From NCBI GenBank assembly GCA_026391435.1, contig JAPLEJ010000005.1, positions 62,001 through 126,000 on the forward strand: DNA of 64,000 bases. Reading direction: 5' to 3'. Numbering within the stretch: position 1 is the stretch's first letter; each line of letters opens with the position of its first letter. This document shows, one piece after another, positions 28,955 through 38,149 of the stretch. The notes under the pieces were generated by a model. That model was given only the letters and a program-made list of their open reading frames with translations, made no database searches and was not told where the DNA came from. This DNA comes from Bacteroidota bacterium (lineage in GTDB: Bacteria; Bacteroidota; Bacteroidia; Chitinophagales; Chitinophagaceae). Made by a program: the position numbers and the translations under genes.

Positions 28955-30826
28955 CTATCTACTAAATAATCCATCTAAGTAGCCTTCCTTAAATTCAACA
29001 TAAGTAGGTGCCCCAGAGGCGGTAACATTGGGGATATCACATTGGCTCAACATTTCAATAATAGAATGCATTTCCTTTTGTGTAAGCGATTGTCCCGCTT
29101 TTATGGCCATCTGTCTTGACATACAACGAATTAATTTTTCACGCTTACTATATTTCACTTCGCCACTAAAATGTTTGAATTGCTCGAGCAATAATTCAAT
29201 GGCATTTTTTTCATTGCCCGATAAAATATCGGCTGGGATACCTTGAATGATAAAGCTATTGTTTCCAAAGGATTCAATTTCATAACCAATAATGGCTAAG
29301 TCTTCTAACATCTCGTCTAATAAAATAGCATCGCTAGGATTTAATTCTAAAACAACTGGGAATAAACTTTTTTGAGTGGCATGAGCTTGGATACTCGCTT
29401 TTTGATATTTTTCATACAATACCCTTTCATGCGCTAATTGTTGGTGTAAAATGATACAACCACTTTGTGTAGGCGCAATGATATAGGTATGATGCAATTG
29501 TAATAATACAGCGTCTTCGATTACGCTCAATCCCTCTTCTTCCTTATACAAACCCATTGACGAAGACTTTACAATATAGGAATCAGGCGACACCTGCATT
29601 TCTCCCATTTCATTGGCTTGGGAATTACTACTCGGAATAGTAGTAAAAAAGTTTTCTAAATCGGAGTTCCCACCTTTTTCAGATTTTGGAATAAAGTGGG
29701 CTTGATTTTTTTGTGTAAAGCCAGCATAAAGAGAATGGCTTGTAGCGCCTTGTATTTTGTCGGCTGTAAATGGTTTTTGAATTGCGTCCAATTGTTGGAT
29801 ATCAGCATCTAAAGAAAAATCAAGTGAAGGGGCAATGCTAAACTGTGCAAGTGCATGTTTCACGGCTGCTTGAACAAAAGCGTATATAATTTTATCGTCC
29901 TCGAATTTAATTTCTTGTTTGGTAGGGTGTACATTGATATCTATTTGCGAAGGGTCAACATCAATGTATAAAATATAACTTGGATAACTATCCTTTGGCA
30001 ATAAACCTTCAAAGGCATTGGCTACAGCATGATGTAAATAGGCGCTTTTAATAAAACGACGATTCACAAAAAAATACTGATCACTTCTTGTTTTGCGCGC
30101 CGTTTCGGGCTTGCCTACAAAACCAGAAACGGTTAAGTAATCGGTTTGTTCACCGACAGCCACTAATTTTGTTTGATACTGATTGCCTAATACTTGAATG
30201 GCTCTTTGTTTAAAACTACCCCCTTCCCAATGATACACATCCTGCCCATTACTACTTAAAGTAAAAAGTATTTCAGGAAAAGATAAAGCTACTCTTGTAA
30301 ACTCTTCAATAATATGTTTTAATTCGGCCGAATTACTTTTTAAAAAATTACGCCTTGCAGGCACATTAAAAAATAAATTCTTCATTGAGATACTGGTTCC
30401 ATTTTCATGTGCAACCGAATTGCATTCAATGACCTTGCTATTTTCAATTTCTACTAATGTGCCTAATTCATCCTCGGCTCGCTTGGTTTTTAAACTTACT
30501 TGCGCCACTGCCGCAATAGAAGCTAAAGCTTCACCACGAAAACCCATGGTTCTAATTTGAAATAGATCCTCGATTGTACTAATCTTACTTGTGGCATGTC
30601 GGGCAAACGCATTTTGAGCGTCACCTACACTCATACCCTTGCCATTGTCTATTACTTGTATCAAAGCTTTACCGGCATCATTTACAATTAATCTAATTTG
30701 AGTGGCGCCTGCATCTACCGCATTCTCCATTAATTCCTTTACGGCACTAGCCGGCCTTTGAATCACTTCGCCAGCAGCAATTTGATTCGCAATGTGATCA
30801 GGAAGTAAATGAATGGTGTCCGACAA
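28955..30826 (-). CDS. mutL: DNA mismatch repair protein MutL
   Basis: The 623-residue protein has the GHKL ATPase with Asn35 in ELMENAVDAGA and DNGKGM, and GFRGEAL, which couple MutS recognition to downstream repair. A Ser/Asn-rich linker (about 370-425) leads to the dimerisation domain. There the endonuclease motif DQHAxxE reads HQQLAHE (461-467), and the second conserved CPHGRP stretch is replaced by TASGAP. The start is a TTG where the family N-terminus begins (MSDTIHLLPD); no closer ATG exists. It is divergent from the M3 peptidase gene. Confidence 0.95.
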   Translation of the reverse strand: MSDTIHLLPDHIANQIAAGEVIQRPASAVKELMENAVDAGATQIRLIVNDAGKALIQVIDNGKGMSVGDAQNAFARHATSKISTIEDLFQIRTMGFRGEALASIAAVAQVSLKTKRAEDELGTLVEIENSKVIECNSVAHENGTSISMKNLFFNVPARRNFLKSNSAELKHIIEEFTRVALSFPEILFTLSSNGQDVYHWEGGSFKQRAIQVLGNQYQTKLVAVGEQTDYLTVSGFVGKPETARKTRSDQYFFVNRRFIKSAYLHHAVANAFEGLLPKDSYPSYILYIDVDPSQIDINVHPTKQEIKFEDDKIIYAFVQAAVKHALAQFSIAPSLDFSLDADIQQLDAIQKPFTADKIQGATSHSLYAGFTQKNQAHFIPKSEKGGNSDLENFFTTIPSSNSQANEMGEMQVSPDSYIVKSSSMGLYKEEEGLSVIEDAVLLQLHHTYIIAPTQSGCIILHQQLAHERVLYEKYQKASIQAHATQKSLFPVVLELNPSDAILLDEMLEDLAIIGYEIESFGNNSFIIQGIPADILSGNEKNAIELLLEQFKHFSGEVKYSKREKLIRCMSRQMAIKAGQSLTQKEMHSIIEMLSQCDIPNVTASGAPTYVEFKEGYLDGLFSR

Positions 30827-30856
30827 TTTTTAATGTTTTAAAGTGTGTAAAAGTAG

Positions 30857-30864
30857 TAAATTTG
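30857..30864 (+). promoter_or_regulatory. -7 promoter box for the M3 peptidase gene
   Basis: TAAATTTG, exact consensus, 19 bases before the ATG at 30884. A minus-strand near-match (TACTTTTA, 30848-30855) overlaps this stretch and could serve divergent mutL. Confidence 0.55.
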
Positions 30865-30883
30865 CCACTTAAAATTTCATCTT

Positions 30884-32608
30884 ATGCTGAGAACTGCGGA
30901 CATTCAAAAACTACCCCATCATTTTTTACCGTCTAATTTTGAACTCACCCAATGGGAAAGCCTTGAGCCGTATTTTAAAGCCTTAGTAGACAGGGAAATT
31001 ACCGACAAAACCAGCCTTGAAAACTGGATGCAGGATTTGAGTGAATTGGAGGCTTTTGTAAGTGAAGATGCTTGTTGGCGTCAGATTAAAATGACCTGTG
31101 ATACCACTGATGCTAGTTTAGAAGCAGCATTTACTTTTTTCTGCATGGAAATTCAGCCTAAAATCCAACCTTATGCAGATGCTTTAAATAAAAAATTAAT
31201 TCAATGTCCTTTTACAAGCAGCCTAGATCAAAATGAATATTTTACTTATTTACGATCTGTGAAAAAAAGTATTGATTTATTTAGAGAACAAAATATACCC
31301 TTACAAGCGGAGTTAAGTGTATTGCAACAACAGTATGGTACCATCGCGGGCAGAATGACGATTACAGTAGATGAAAAAGAATACACTTTACAACAAGCCG
31401 CACAATTTTTAGAAAGCGAAGACCGTGCAAAAAGAGAGGAAGTGTATCTAAAAATTCAAGAACGCCGATTACAAGATAAGCAAGCCATGCATGATTTATT
31501 TACATCGCTTATTCAAAAAAGACATCAAGTGGCATTGAATGCGGGCTTTCAAAATTATCGTGATTATAAGTTTGTTGAATTAGGTCGATTTGATTATACC
31601 AAAGAAGACTGTTATCAATTTCATCAGGCGATTAAATTACATGTTCTTCCTATCATTGATAAAATTTATGAACGAAAAAAAAATAAGTTAGGATTAACCA
31701 CACTTAAGCCATGGGATACCGAAGCAGAACCTGCTGGCACCAAGCCTTTACGCCCCTTCACCAATGGCAAGGATTTATATAATAAATCAGTCACTTGCTT
31801 TGAACAAATTGATCCCTTTTTTGCTGACTGCTTAAAAAAGATGGATGCCTTGAAGCATTTTGATTTAGAAAGTAGACAAGGTAAAGCGCCGGGAGGCTAT
31901 AATTGTCCATTAGCGGAATCAGGAGCGCCTTTTATTTTTATGAATGCAGCGGGTCAAATGGGAGATGTGACTACCATGGTACACGAAGTGGGACATGCGA
32001 TTCATTCATTTTTAGCGCATCCATTACCATTAAGTGGGTTTAAAGAATATCCAATGGAGATTGCCGAAGTAGCAAGTATGTCCATGGAATTATTTACAAT
32101 GAATCATTGGCAAGCATTTTTTGATAATGAAGAAGATTTAAAGCGTGCACAAGAACATCAATTAGAAAGAACCATTACTATTTTTCCTTGGATTGCGATC
32201 ATAGATAAATTCCAACATTGGGTGTATGAAAATCCAAATCATACGATTGAAGAGCGAACAGAAGAGTGGACAAAAATTACGAAAGAATTTTCGACAAATA
32301 GTATTGATTATTCAGGATTAGATGTGTACCGAGCGATAGGATGGCAAAGGCAATTACATTTATTTGAAGTCCCTTTTTATTATATCGAATATGGGATTGC
32401 GCAATTAGGTGCTATTGGTATGTGGATGCAGTATCAAAAAAATCCTTCCCTTGCTTTAGAAAATTATATGAACGCTTTAAGTTTAGGGGGGACTAGAACG
32501 CTTCCTGATCTGTATCAAACAGCAGGCATTTCCTTTGACTTTTCCTCTGACTATGTAAAATCTTTAATGGATTTCACGAACGAGGCTTTAGAAAAATTAT
32601 ATCAATAG
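30884..32608 (+). CDS. M3 family oligoendopeptidase
   Basis: The 574-residue zinc metallopeptidase has the HEVGH motif at 367-371 with the third ligand expected in PMEIAEVASM about 25 residues later, as in PepF and thimet-type enzymes. No signal peptide is visible, so it should act on oligopeptides in the cytoplasm. Length is normal for the PepF-like branch. It is a single gene with its own -7 box, converging on ricT with a 9-base gap. Confidence 0.93.
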   Translation: MLRTADIQKLPHHFLPSNFELTQWESLEPYFKALVDREITDKTSLENWMQDLSELEAFVSEDACWRQIKMTCDTTDASLEAAFTFFCMEIQPKIQPYADALNKKLIQCPFTSSLDQNEYFTYLRSVKKSIDLFREQNIPLQAELSVLQQQYGTIAGRMTITVDEKEYTLQQAAQFLESEDRAKREEVYLKIQERRLQDKQAMHDLFTSLIQKRHQVALNAGFQNYRDYKFVELGRFDYTKEDCYQFHQAIKLHVLPIIDKIYERKKNKLGLTTLKPWDTEAEPAGTKPLRPFTNGKDLYNKSVTCFEQIDPFFADCLKKMDALKHFDLESRQGKAPGGYNCPLAESGAPFIFMNAAGQMGDVTTMVHEVGHAIHSFLAHPLPLSGFKEYPMEIAEVASMSMELFTMNHWQAFFDNEEDLKRAQEHQLERTITIFPWIAIIDKFQHWVYENPNHTIEERTEEWTKITKEFSTNSIDYSGLDVYRAIGWQRQLHLFEVPFYYIEYGIAQLGAIGMWMQYQKNPSLALENYMNALSLGGTRTLPDLYQTAGISFDFSSDYVKSLMDFTNEALEKLYQ

Positions 32609-32617
32609 AGTAGGGAA

Positions 32618-33955
32618 CTAATTTGATGAAGGTCCGCTATTGGTGCCATTATTAGGCCCATTATTAGGACCGTTATTAGGACGATTCATTGGAGGTCGAC
32701 TAGGTCCATTACTTGGTCCATTATTAGGTCGATTATTGTTCATGGGCCTTCCACTATTATTTCCTTGTTGTTGTCCGCCTTGACGAGGGGGACCTGATGG
32801 ACGATCGTTTGGATTAGGACGACGATCATTATTATTAAATCTTTGTTGGTCTCTGCGGCGACGATCATTTTTCTCCAAACTCTTTAAACTAATTTGACCC
32901 ACCACATCTACAAAATCAGGTTCAACTTCCTTAGGCTTGCCACTGGTTACTTCCACTGCTTGTAATTCCTCAACAGCAATACCTTGTTGGTTTAATGTTT
33001 TTATTTCCTTCACACGCTCAATAGTTAAAGGATAATGTTTTGTGTTATTAGGTAAGGTATACCACATCAAATTTTTGAAAATATCTTTTTTAATCAAAAA
33101 TGCTTGCCCCATGACTGTTTGTAAATTGTCTGCATAATCAGGGAAAGCTTGTAATGCATCTAAGTAGGTATCTAATTCAAAATTCAAACAACATTTAAGT
33201 CGACCGCATTGACCACTTAATTTAGTTTGATTGATTGATAAATTCTGATATCGTGCAGCTGTTGTGTTGACACTTTTAAAATCATGCAACCAAGTACTAC
33301 AACATAGTTCCCTTCCGCAACTGCCAATACCACCCACTTTGGCAGCTTCTTGACGGATGCCTATTTGACGCATCTCCACTTTTACTTTAAATTCGCCTGC
33401 AAAAATTCGGATGAGTTCTCTAAAGTCAATACGATCATCAGCAGTATAAAAGAAAGTTCCTTTTTTTCCATCTGCCTGAATTTCAACCTCGCTTAATTTC
33501 ATGGCTAATTTTAGTTGCCTTGCCGCAGCACGACTCCTAGCTAAAATTGCAGCTTCTCTACTTTTACTTATTTTATAAGCTTCAATATCGCGTTCATTAC
33601 TTGGCCTAAGAATTTTTTTAATTTCAACACTAGATTCTTCAATGCCTCTTTTTTTAAGTTGTAACCTTACTAATTCACCGGTTAAACATATTTCTCCAAG
33701 GTCAAAGCCATTAACTCCTTCGACAGTGACATAGTCACCCTTTTCAAATTGCTGATTACTTAAATTTTTGAAGAATTCCTTTCGACTTCCTTGGTTAAAG
33801 CTTACTTCCACCACTTTGCATTGACTATTGACATCGTCAATCGCTAAGTCACTTAACCAATCGTGCACATTTAAACGGTTACAACCACCTGTGCTACACC
33901 CGCCGTTGCTTTTGCAACCGCCTGGTTTACCAGTTCCACATGATCCACATCCCAT
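32618..33955 (-). CDS. ricT: RicT/YaaT-like PSP1 domain protein with Cys-rich N-terminus and Asn/Gly/Pro-rich tail
   Basis: The core (about residues 35-300) is the PSP1/RicT fold with the conserved paired cysteines in RELCCSTWL and LKCCLNFE. In Bacillus, RicT works with RicA and RicF, carries an iron-sulfur cluster and promotes RNA processing. Five more cysteines lie at positions 3, 6, 14, 20 and 25 in a Gly-rich segment. The last 75 residues are a low-complexity tail of PNNG-type units encoded by short DNA repeats. holB lies directly upstream, an arrangement also found in Bacillus, which supports the call. Confidence 0.88.
   Translation of the reverse strand: MGCGSCGTGKPGGCKSNGGCSTGGCNRLNVHDWLSDLAIDDVNSQCKVVEVSFNQGSRKEFFKNLSNQQFEKGDYVTVEGVNGFDLGEICLTGELVRLQLKKRGIEESSVEIKKILRPSNERDIEAYKISKSREAAILARSRAAARQLKLAMKLSEVEIQADGKKGTFFYTADDRIDFRELIRIFAGEFKVKVEMRQIGIRQEAAKVGGIGSCGRELCCSTWLHDFKSVNTTAARYQNLSINQTKLSGQCGRLKCCLNFELDTYLDALQAFPDYADNLQTVMGQAFLIKKDIFKNLMWYTLPNNTKHYPLTIERVKEIKTLNQQGIAVEELQAVEVTSGKPKEVEPDFVDVVGQISLKSLEKNDRRRRDQQRFNNNDRRPNPNDRPSGPPRQGGQQQGNNSGRPMNNNRPNNGPSNGPSRPPMNRPNNGPNNGPNNGTNSGPSSN
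32638..32745. repeat. Degenerate 12-base tandem repeats encoding the PNNG tail of ricT
   Basis: Variants of CCATTATTAGGT recur in tandem here. They encode the (P/S)NNGP units at the end of the ricT product. Period 12 keeps the frame, so copy number could vary without disrupting the gene. Confidence 0.7.
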
Positions 33956-34025
33956 ATATCGTTAATTCAAACTGTTAATAATTAAAATACCCTCGCATAT
34001 TACCTATTCACTTTGCTGCTTCTTG

Positions 34026-35222
34026 TTATGCTTCTGTCAAAATTAAGGTTTTGTTCTGAATGATATGGTACAACTTGATACTTAGTGCCATAAATAGCAT
34101 TTTAGCATTGGCATTCCTTTCTATGTAATAAATGGCCTTATCTAGTTCATTTACAATGGATTCCATCTGACTTACCCCTGCAATTTTATTGATTCTGAGG
34201 GCAAAATCCTTTAAATCACTATCCAAAGGGAGGTCGGTTCCCATGGTTTTCAACCTAATACTATGTTCTAGTAAATGGTTAAAATACTTTAGAAACTGCT
34301 TTTGTTGCTCTCTACCCATCTTATTCATTTCTTCTACCCATTTCAATTGGGCCAAAGGGCCTGTTTTTAAGATGGCGTTTAACCAATCCTTTATTAAGCC
34401 AATATAATCCTGGTCACTGTGCTGGATCAAATGCAGGGCCTCCCTATAATTGCCATCTGATAAAATGGCAATTTGTTTTGCTTTTTCAGGCGCTAATTTA
34501 GCGCGTTGAATTAAAGCAGTTTCAATTTCATTTGAACTTAGTCGAGGCACTTTAATAAATTGACATCTACTTAAGATAGTGGGTAAAATATTCTCTTCAG
34601 AGTTGGCTACTAAAATAAAAATAGTATTGTCAGGGGGCTCCTCAATTAATTTTAATAATTTATTACCTTCTTTACCCAAATATTCAGGCATCCATAATAC
34701 CAAAACTTTATAAGCACTTTCGAAACTTTTAAAAGATAATTTTTTTATAATTTCATTACACTCATCTGCGCTGATATTTCCTTGTTTATTTTCTGCTTTA
34801 ATAAATTGCAACCAATCAAATGCATTGCCATAAGGATATCCATTTATAAATTCGCGCCATTGTTCAATAAAATTAGCACTGATATTTTTTTGACCTGGCT
34901 TTTCGGTAATGGTAGGAAATGAAAAATGCAAATCGGGGTGCATGAGTTGACTTGCTCTATGATACGCTGGTAAACTTTCTATTTCTTCAGGACTATAAAA
35001 TACAGGCTTGCTAGGTGCTGCAGGGGCTCCAAATAAATCTCCGCCTGCAGTGGCTTGATTTGGAATACTAACGATGTATTGTGCAAACGCGATGGCCAAA
35101 GGCAAGGCACCTGAACCTTCAGGACCCACCATAAGTAAAGCATGGCTCAGCCTTTGCTGATGCACCATATCCACTAATAGTTGCTTTAATTTTTCCTGCC
35201 CAATGACTTCGCTTAATAACAT
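34026..35222 (-). CDS. holB: DNA polymerase III delta-prime subunit
   Basis: The 398-residue clamp-loader subunit starts LLSEVIGQEKLKQLL, with the degenerate P-loop GPEGSGALP in which the Lys needed for ATP binding is missing, as is usual for delta-prime. KLLKLIEEPPDNTIFIL and ILSRCQFI, the SRC-type motif, are intact. The zinc-binding cysteines of E. coli HolB are absent. It acts with gamma/tau and delta to load the sliding clamp. It is transcribed towards ricT, 70 bases downstream, in the radA-comF-gpx-holB-ricT block. Confidence 0.9.
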   Translation of the reverse strand: MLLSEVIGQEKLKQLLVDMVHQQRLSHALLMVGPEGSGALPLAIAFAQYIVSIPNQATAGGDLFGAPAAPSKPVFYSPEEIESLPAYHRASQLMHPDLHFSFPTITEKPGQKNISANFIEQWREFINGYPYGNAFDWLQFIKAENKQGNISADECNEIIKKLSFKSFESAYKVLVLWMPEYLGKEGNKLLKLIEEPPDNTIFILVANSEENILPTILSRCQFIKVPRLSSNEIETALIQRAKLAPEKAKQIAILSDGNYREALHLIQHSDQDYIGLIKDWLNAILKTGPLAQLKWVEEMNKMGREQQKQFLKYFNHLLEHSIRLKTMGTDLPLDSDLKDFALRINKIAGVSQMESIVNELDKAIYYIERNANAKMLFMALSIKLYHIIQNKTLILTEA

Positions 35223-35276
35223 GTAACGAAGATAATGTTTACTTTATAAAGCGTCGACAAAAATCAGCGTGGCTTC

Positions 35277-35801
35277 CTATTTTAAATAGGCTAAAATTTC
35301 AGCGCCATCTGGTTTAACGCTGCTTGGGAAATAAGCCAACATTTTTCCATTTTCATCCAATAAAAACTTATTAAAATTCCATCCAATGCTTGCGTCTAAT
35401 ACGCCATTTTTTGCTTTTTGCGTAAGCCATTGATAGATGGGCGCTATTTGCGCACCCTTCACATCAATTTTATCAGCTAAAGGGAAATTGACACCAAAGT
35501 TTTTTTCACAAAAAGCAACAATCTCTTCATTGGTTCCTGGCTCTTGACCACCAAATTGATTACAAGGGAAACCAATGATCACTAATTTGTTGCCATATTG
35601 TTTGTATACTTTTTGCAAAGCCTCATATTGTGGTGTGTAGCCACATTGAGAAGCAGTATTCACTATTAATATTTTCTTGCCTTTATATGCAGCTAAATTA
35701 ATTTGTTTCCCGTCAATACCCTTTACTTTAAAACTATGGATACTTTGAGCACTCGAAAAAATGGCAATGGCCATACATAAAAAACTTAAAATAGATTTCA
35801 T
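35277..35801 (-). CDS. Glutathione peroxidase-family thiol peroxidase, exported
   Basis: The 174-residue protein has the active-site motif NTASQCGYTPQY with a normal cysteine (Cys53) rather than selenocysteine, followed by GFPCNQFGGQEPG and WNFNKFL, which supply the Gln and Trp of the tetrad. A signal peptide (about residues 1-18, SFLCMAIAIFSSAQ) suggests a periplasmic location, unlike cytoplasmic BtuE. Cys-type enzymes of this family generally use thioredoxin-like reductants. It is spaced 54-69 bases from both neighbours. Confidence 0.93.
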   Translation of the reverse strand: MKSILSFLCMAIAIFSSAQSIHSFKVKGIDGKQINLAAYKGKKILIVNTASQCGYTPQYEALQKVYKQYGNKLVIIGFPCNQFGGQEPGTNEEIVAFCEKNFGVNFPLADKIDVKGAQIAPIYQWLTQKAKNGVLDASIGWNFNKFLLDENGKMLAYFPSSVKPDGAEILAYLK

Positions 35802-35870
35802 TTTATTTTGATTTAACGCTGTGAAAAGAAATAGTAATTTATGAATATAACAACAATCCTACAAAAAAGT

Positions 35871-36575
35871 TTAAGTAAGGGTATAGGCGGCGGCTACAAA
35901 CTGAATATCAGCAGGCCTGGCTTGTTTCAAACATAAGCAAGCTGATTCGGCGGTGGCCCCGGTTGTAATAACATCATCCACCAATAACAGCCTTTTATTG
36001 AAAAGGGCAGTCGTATTCTTAAGTGAAAAAAGGCGATTGCTGTTTTGTCCCCTTTCAATTCGGCCTTTTTGAGTTTGGGTAAGGGATGGCTTTTTTTTAT
36101 ACAAAACCCTCTTTTCAATAGGAATGGCCAACACTTGAGCAATGCCTTCACAGATAATATAAGTTTGATTATAACCCCTAATTCGCTCTTTTTTTTGCCT
36201 AAGGGGAACAGGAATTAAATAATCAATATGCATAAATCGATTGGATAATTTCATTGTCTCTGCAATGATATGTCCCAACATCCATCCTGCTCTTTTATTT
36301 TGTTTGTATTTTAATTCAAAAATTAATAATTGTACAATACTATTTTTGGTAAAAAATAAAGCGGCTCCACTTGCGCCTAGGGATACCCTGCCCCAAAATA
36401 TTTTTTCAACGACATTGTTTTCGATTTGTAAAAAATCGGTAAAGGGGAGTTGCGAATAACAAGTGCAGCAAATTACATTTTGATTGGGCAGCTCCTCCGA
36501 GCCACAATGCAAACATATTTTTGGAAATATTAAATGCAAAAAGCCATCAAAATACTTTTTTAAAAAAAGGAGCAT
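35871..36575 (-). CDS. comF: ComF family phosphoribosyltransferase-like protein
   Basis: The 234-residue protein has an N-terminal double zinc-ribbon type cluster (CLHCG then CCTCY) and a C-terminal PRTase domain with the PRPP loop LLVDDVITTGATA. ComF is required for DNA uptake in naturally competent bacteria and is widespread in others. It lies 24 bases after radA on the same strand, so they are probably cotranscribed; comEC is found 18 kb away in the window. Confidence 0.92.
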   Translation of the reverse strand: MLLFLKKYFDGFLHLIFPKICLHCGSEELPNQNVICCTCYSQLPFTDFLQIENNVVEKIFWGRVSLGASGAALFFTKNSIVQLLIFELKYKQNKRAGWMLGHIIAETMKLSNRFMHIDYLIPVPLRQKKERIRGYNQTYIICEGIAQVLAIPIEKRVLYKKKPSLTQTQKGRIERGQNSNRLFSLKNTTALFNKRLLLVDDVITTGATAESACLCLKQARPADIQFVAAAYTLT

Positions 36576-36599
36576 TTAGGTTCTATAAAATAGGAGGCG

Positions 36600-37970
36600 T
36601 TAAAAAAATAATCGATAGGCTTCATCCACTCTTTCAACTGCAATAATTTGTATACCGTGTTTTTTTTGTTCTAATCCTTTTTTATTAAACTCGGATATGT
36701 ATATTTTTTCAAACCCTAATTTTTCTGCTTCAGCAATGCGTTGTTGTATACGATTCACCGCTCTAATTTCTCCATTCAACCCCACTTCGCCAGCAAAACA
36801 AATTCCTTGTGGTAATGGTATGTCTTCATAAGAGGATAATAAAGAAAGTATAATGGCTAAGTCTAAGGAAGGGTCTTCGATTTTTAATCCACCTGCAATA
36901 TTCACGAATACATCTTTCATACCAAAAGCAAAGCCGCCTCTTTTTTCCAACACGGCTAATAAAAGTTGTAATCTTCTTAAGTCAAATCCAGTCACAGTGC
37001 GCTGTGGCGTGCCATATACGCTTTGCGTAACAAGGGCTTGTACTTCAATTAACAAAGGGCGCATTCCTTCCATGGATGCTGCAATGGTGCTGCCACTTAA
37101 TGTTTCATTGCGTTGCGCAATTAAAAAAGCGGAAGGGTTGTTGACTACTTTCATTCCCTCGCTTGTCATTTCATAAATACCTAATTCACTAGTGCCTCCA
37201 AATCTATTTTTTAAAGTACGCAACATACGATAGGCGTAATGCCTGTCTCCTTCAAATTGCAATACCGTATCCACCATGTGTTCTAAAATTTTAGGACCTG
37301 CAATGGTTCCTTCCTTGGTGATATGGCCAATTAAAAAAACGGGTGTACCTGTTTCTTTTGCAAAGCGTTGAAATTCGGCAGCGGTTTGTTTTATTTGTGA
37401 TACACTTCCTGCCGCTGCGTCAATTAAATTAGATTCTAGTGTTTGAATAGAATCCACAATCACCACCGTAGGTTTTAATTTTTTAATGGCTTTAAAAATT
37501 TGTGCAGTATGTGTTTCGGTCAGTAAATAAAAATTTTCGTTTTGTAAATTCAAGCGATCGGCTCTCATTTTTATTTGTTGTATACTTTCCTCTCCACTGA
37601 TGTATAAAACGGTTTGATCTTTCATCATTAAACCTTGTTGTAAAAACAAAGTACTTTTTCCAATGCCAGGTTCACCTGCGACTAAAATAATAGATCCTAA
37701 AACAATACCACCTCCTAAAACTCGATTCAGTTCCACATCTGAACTATCAATTCTTTTTTCAGATTGACTATTTACTTCGTTTAATGAAATAGCTTGATTC
37801 CCTTTTTGATTTTGATGGTACCCTTCCCAATCGGTATTGGTTTCCTTTCCCTTTTCAATCAATTCTTCAGTGAAGGTGTTCCATTCATTGCAAGCGGGAC
37901 ATTTACCTGCCCACTTTGCAGCTTCATATCCGCAATTATTACAAAAAAACGCTGATTTAGCTTTACTCAT
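36600..37970 (-). CDS. radA: DNA repair and recombination protein RadA
   Basis: The 456-residue ATPase drives branch migration in homologous recombination and aids transformation. It has the N-terminal C4 zinc finger (CNNCG and CPACNEW), Walker A GEPGIGKST, the RadA-specific KNRFG motif, and the C-terminal Lon-protease-like domain. I start at the ATG at 37970 (MSKAKSAFFCNNCG). A longer in-frame start at 38027 would add 19 residues unlike the family, and a -7-like box lies inside that extension, 4 bases before the chosen ATG. Confidence 0.95.
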   Translation of the reverse strand: MSKAKSAFFCNNCGYEAAKWAGKCPACNEWNTFTEELIEKGKETNTDWEGYHQNQKGNQAISLNEVNSQSEKRIDSSDVELNRVLGGGIVLGSIILVAGEPGIGKSTLFLQQGLMMKDQTVLYISGEESIQQIKMRADRLNLQNENFYLLTETHTAQIFKAIKKLKPTVVIVDSIQTLESNLIDAAAGSVSQIKQTAAEFQRFAKETGTPVFLIGHITKEGTIAGPKILEHMVDTVLQFEGDRHYAYRMLRTLKNRFGGTSELGIYEMTSEGMKVVNNPSAFLIAQRNETLSGSTIAASMEGMRPLLIEVQALVTQSVYGTPQRTVTGFDLRRLQLLLAVLEKRGGFAFGMKDVFVNIAGGLKIEDPSLDLAIILSLLSSYEDIPLPQGICFAGEVGLNGEIRAVNRIQQRIAEAEKLGFEKIYISEFNKKGLEQKKHGIQIIAVERVDEAYRLFF

Positions 37971-37974
37971 GCAG

Positions 37975-37982
37975 TAAAGATA
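37975..37982 (-). promoter_or_regulatory. -7-like box immediately upstream of radA
   Basis: TATCTTTA on the minus strand matches seven of eight positions and leaves only 4 bases before the ATG. If used, the mRNA would be nearly leaderless. Confidence 0.4.
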
Positions 37983-38149
37983 GTGGCTTAGTTGAAATTG
38001 ACACACCGTATTTTCCGAAATAGTCAACTTTGAAAATCAATATATTATTTAAAAATCGTATATAAAATGTTATTAAATTATTATTTTTTAACAATTTATT
38101 GTATAATTTTAAGTCAGTATGTAATTAGTACACCAAATAAATTCAATTT

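Noticed and set aside
34026-35222. Missing P-loop lysine in HolB as evidence of a pseudogene
   Set aside because: Loss of ATP binding is the normal state of delta-prime subunits; the reading frame and other motifs are intact.
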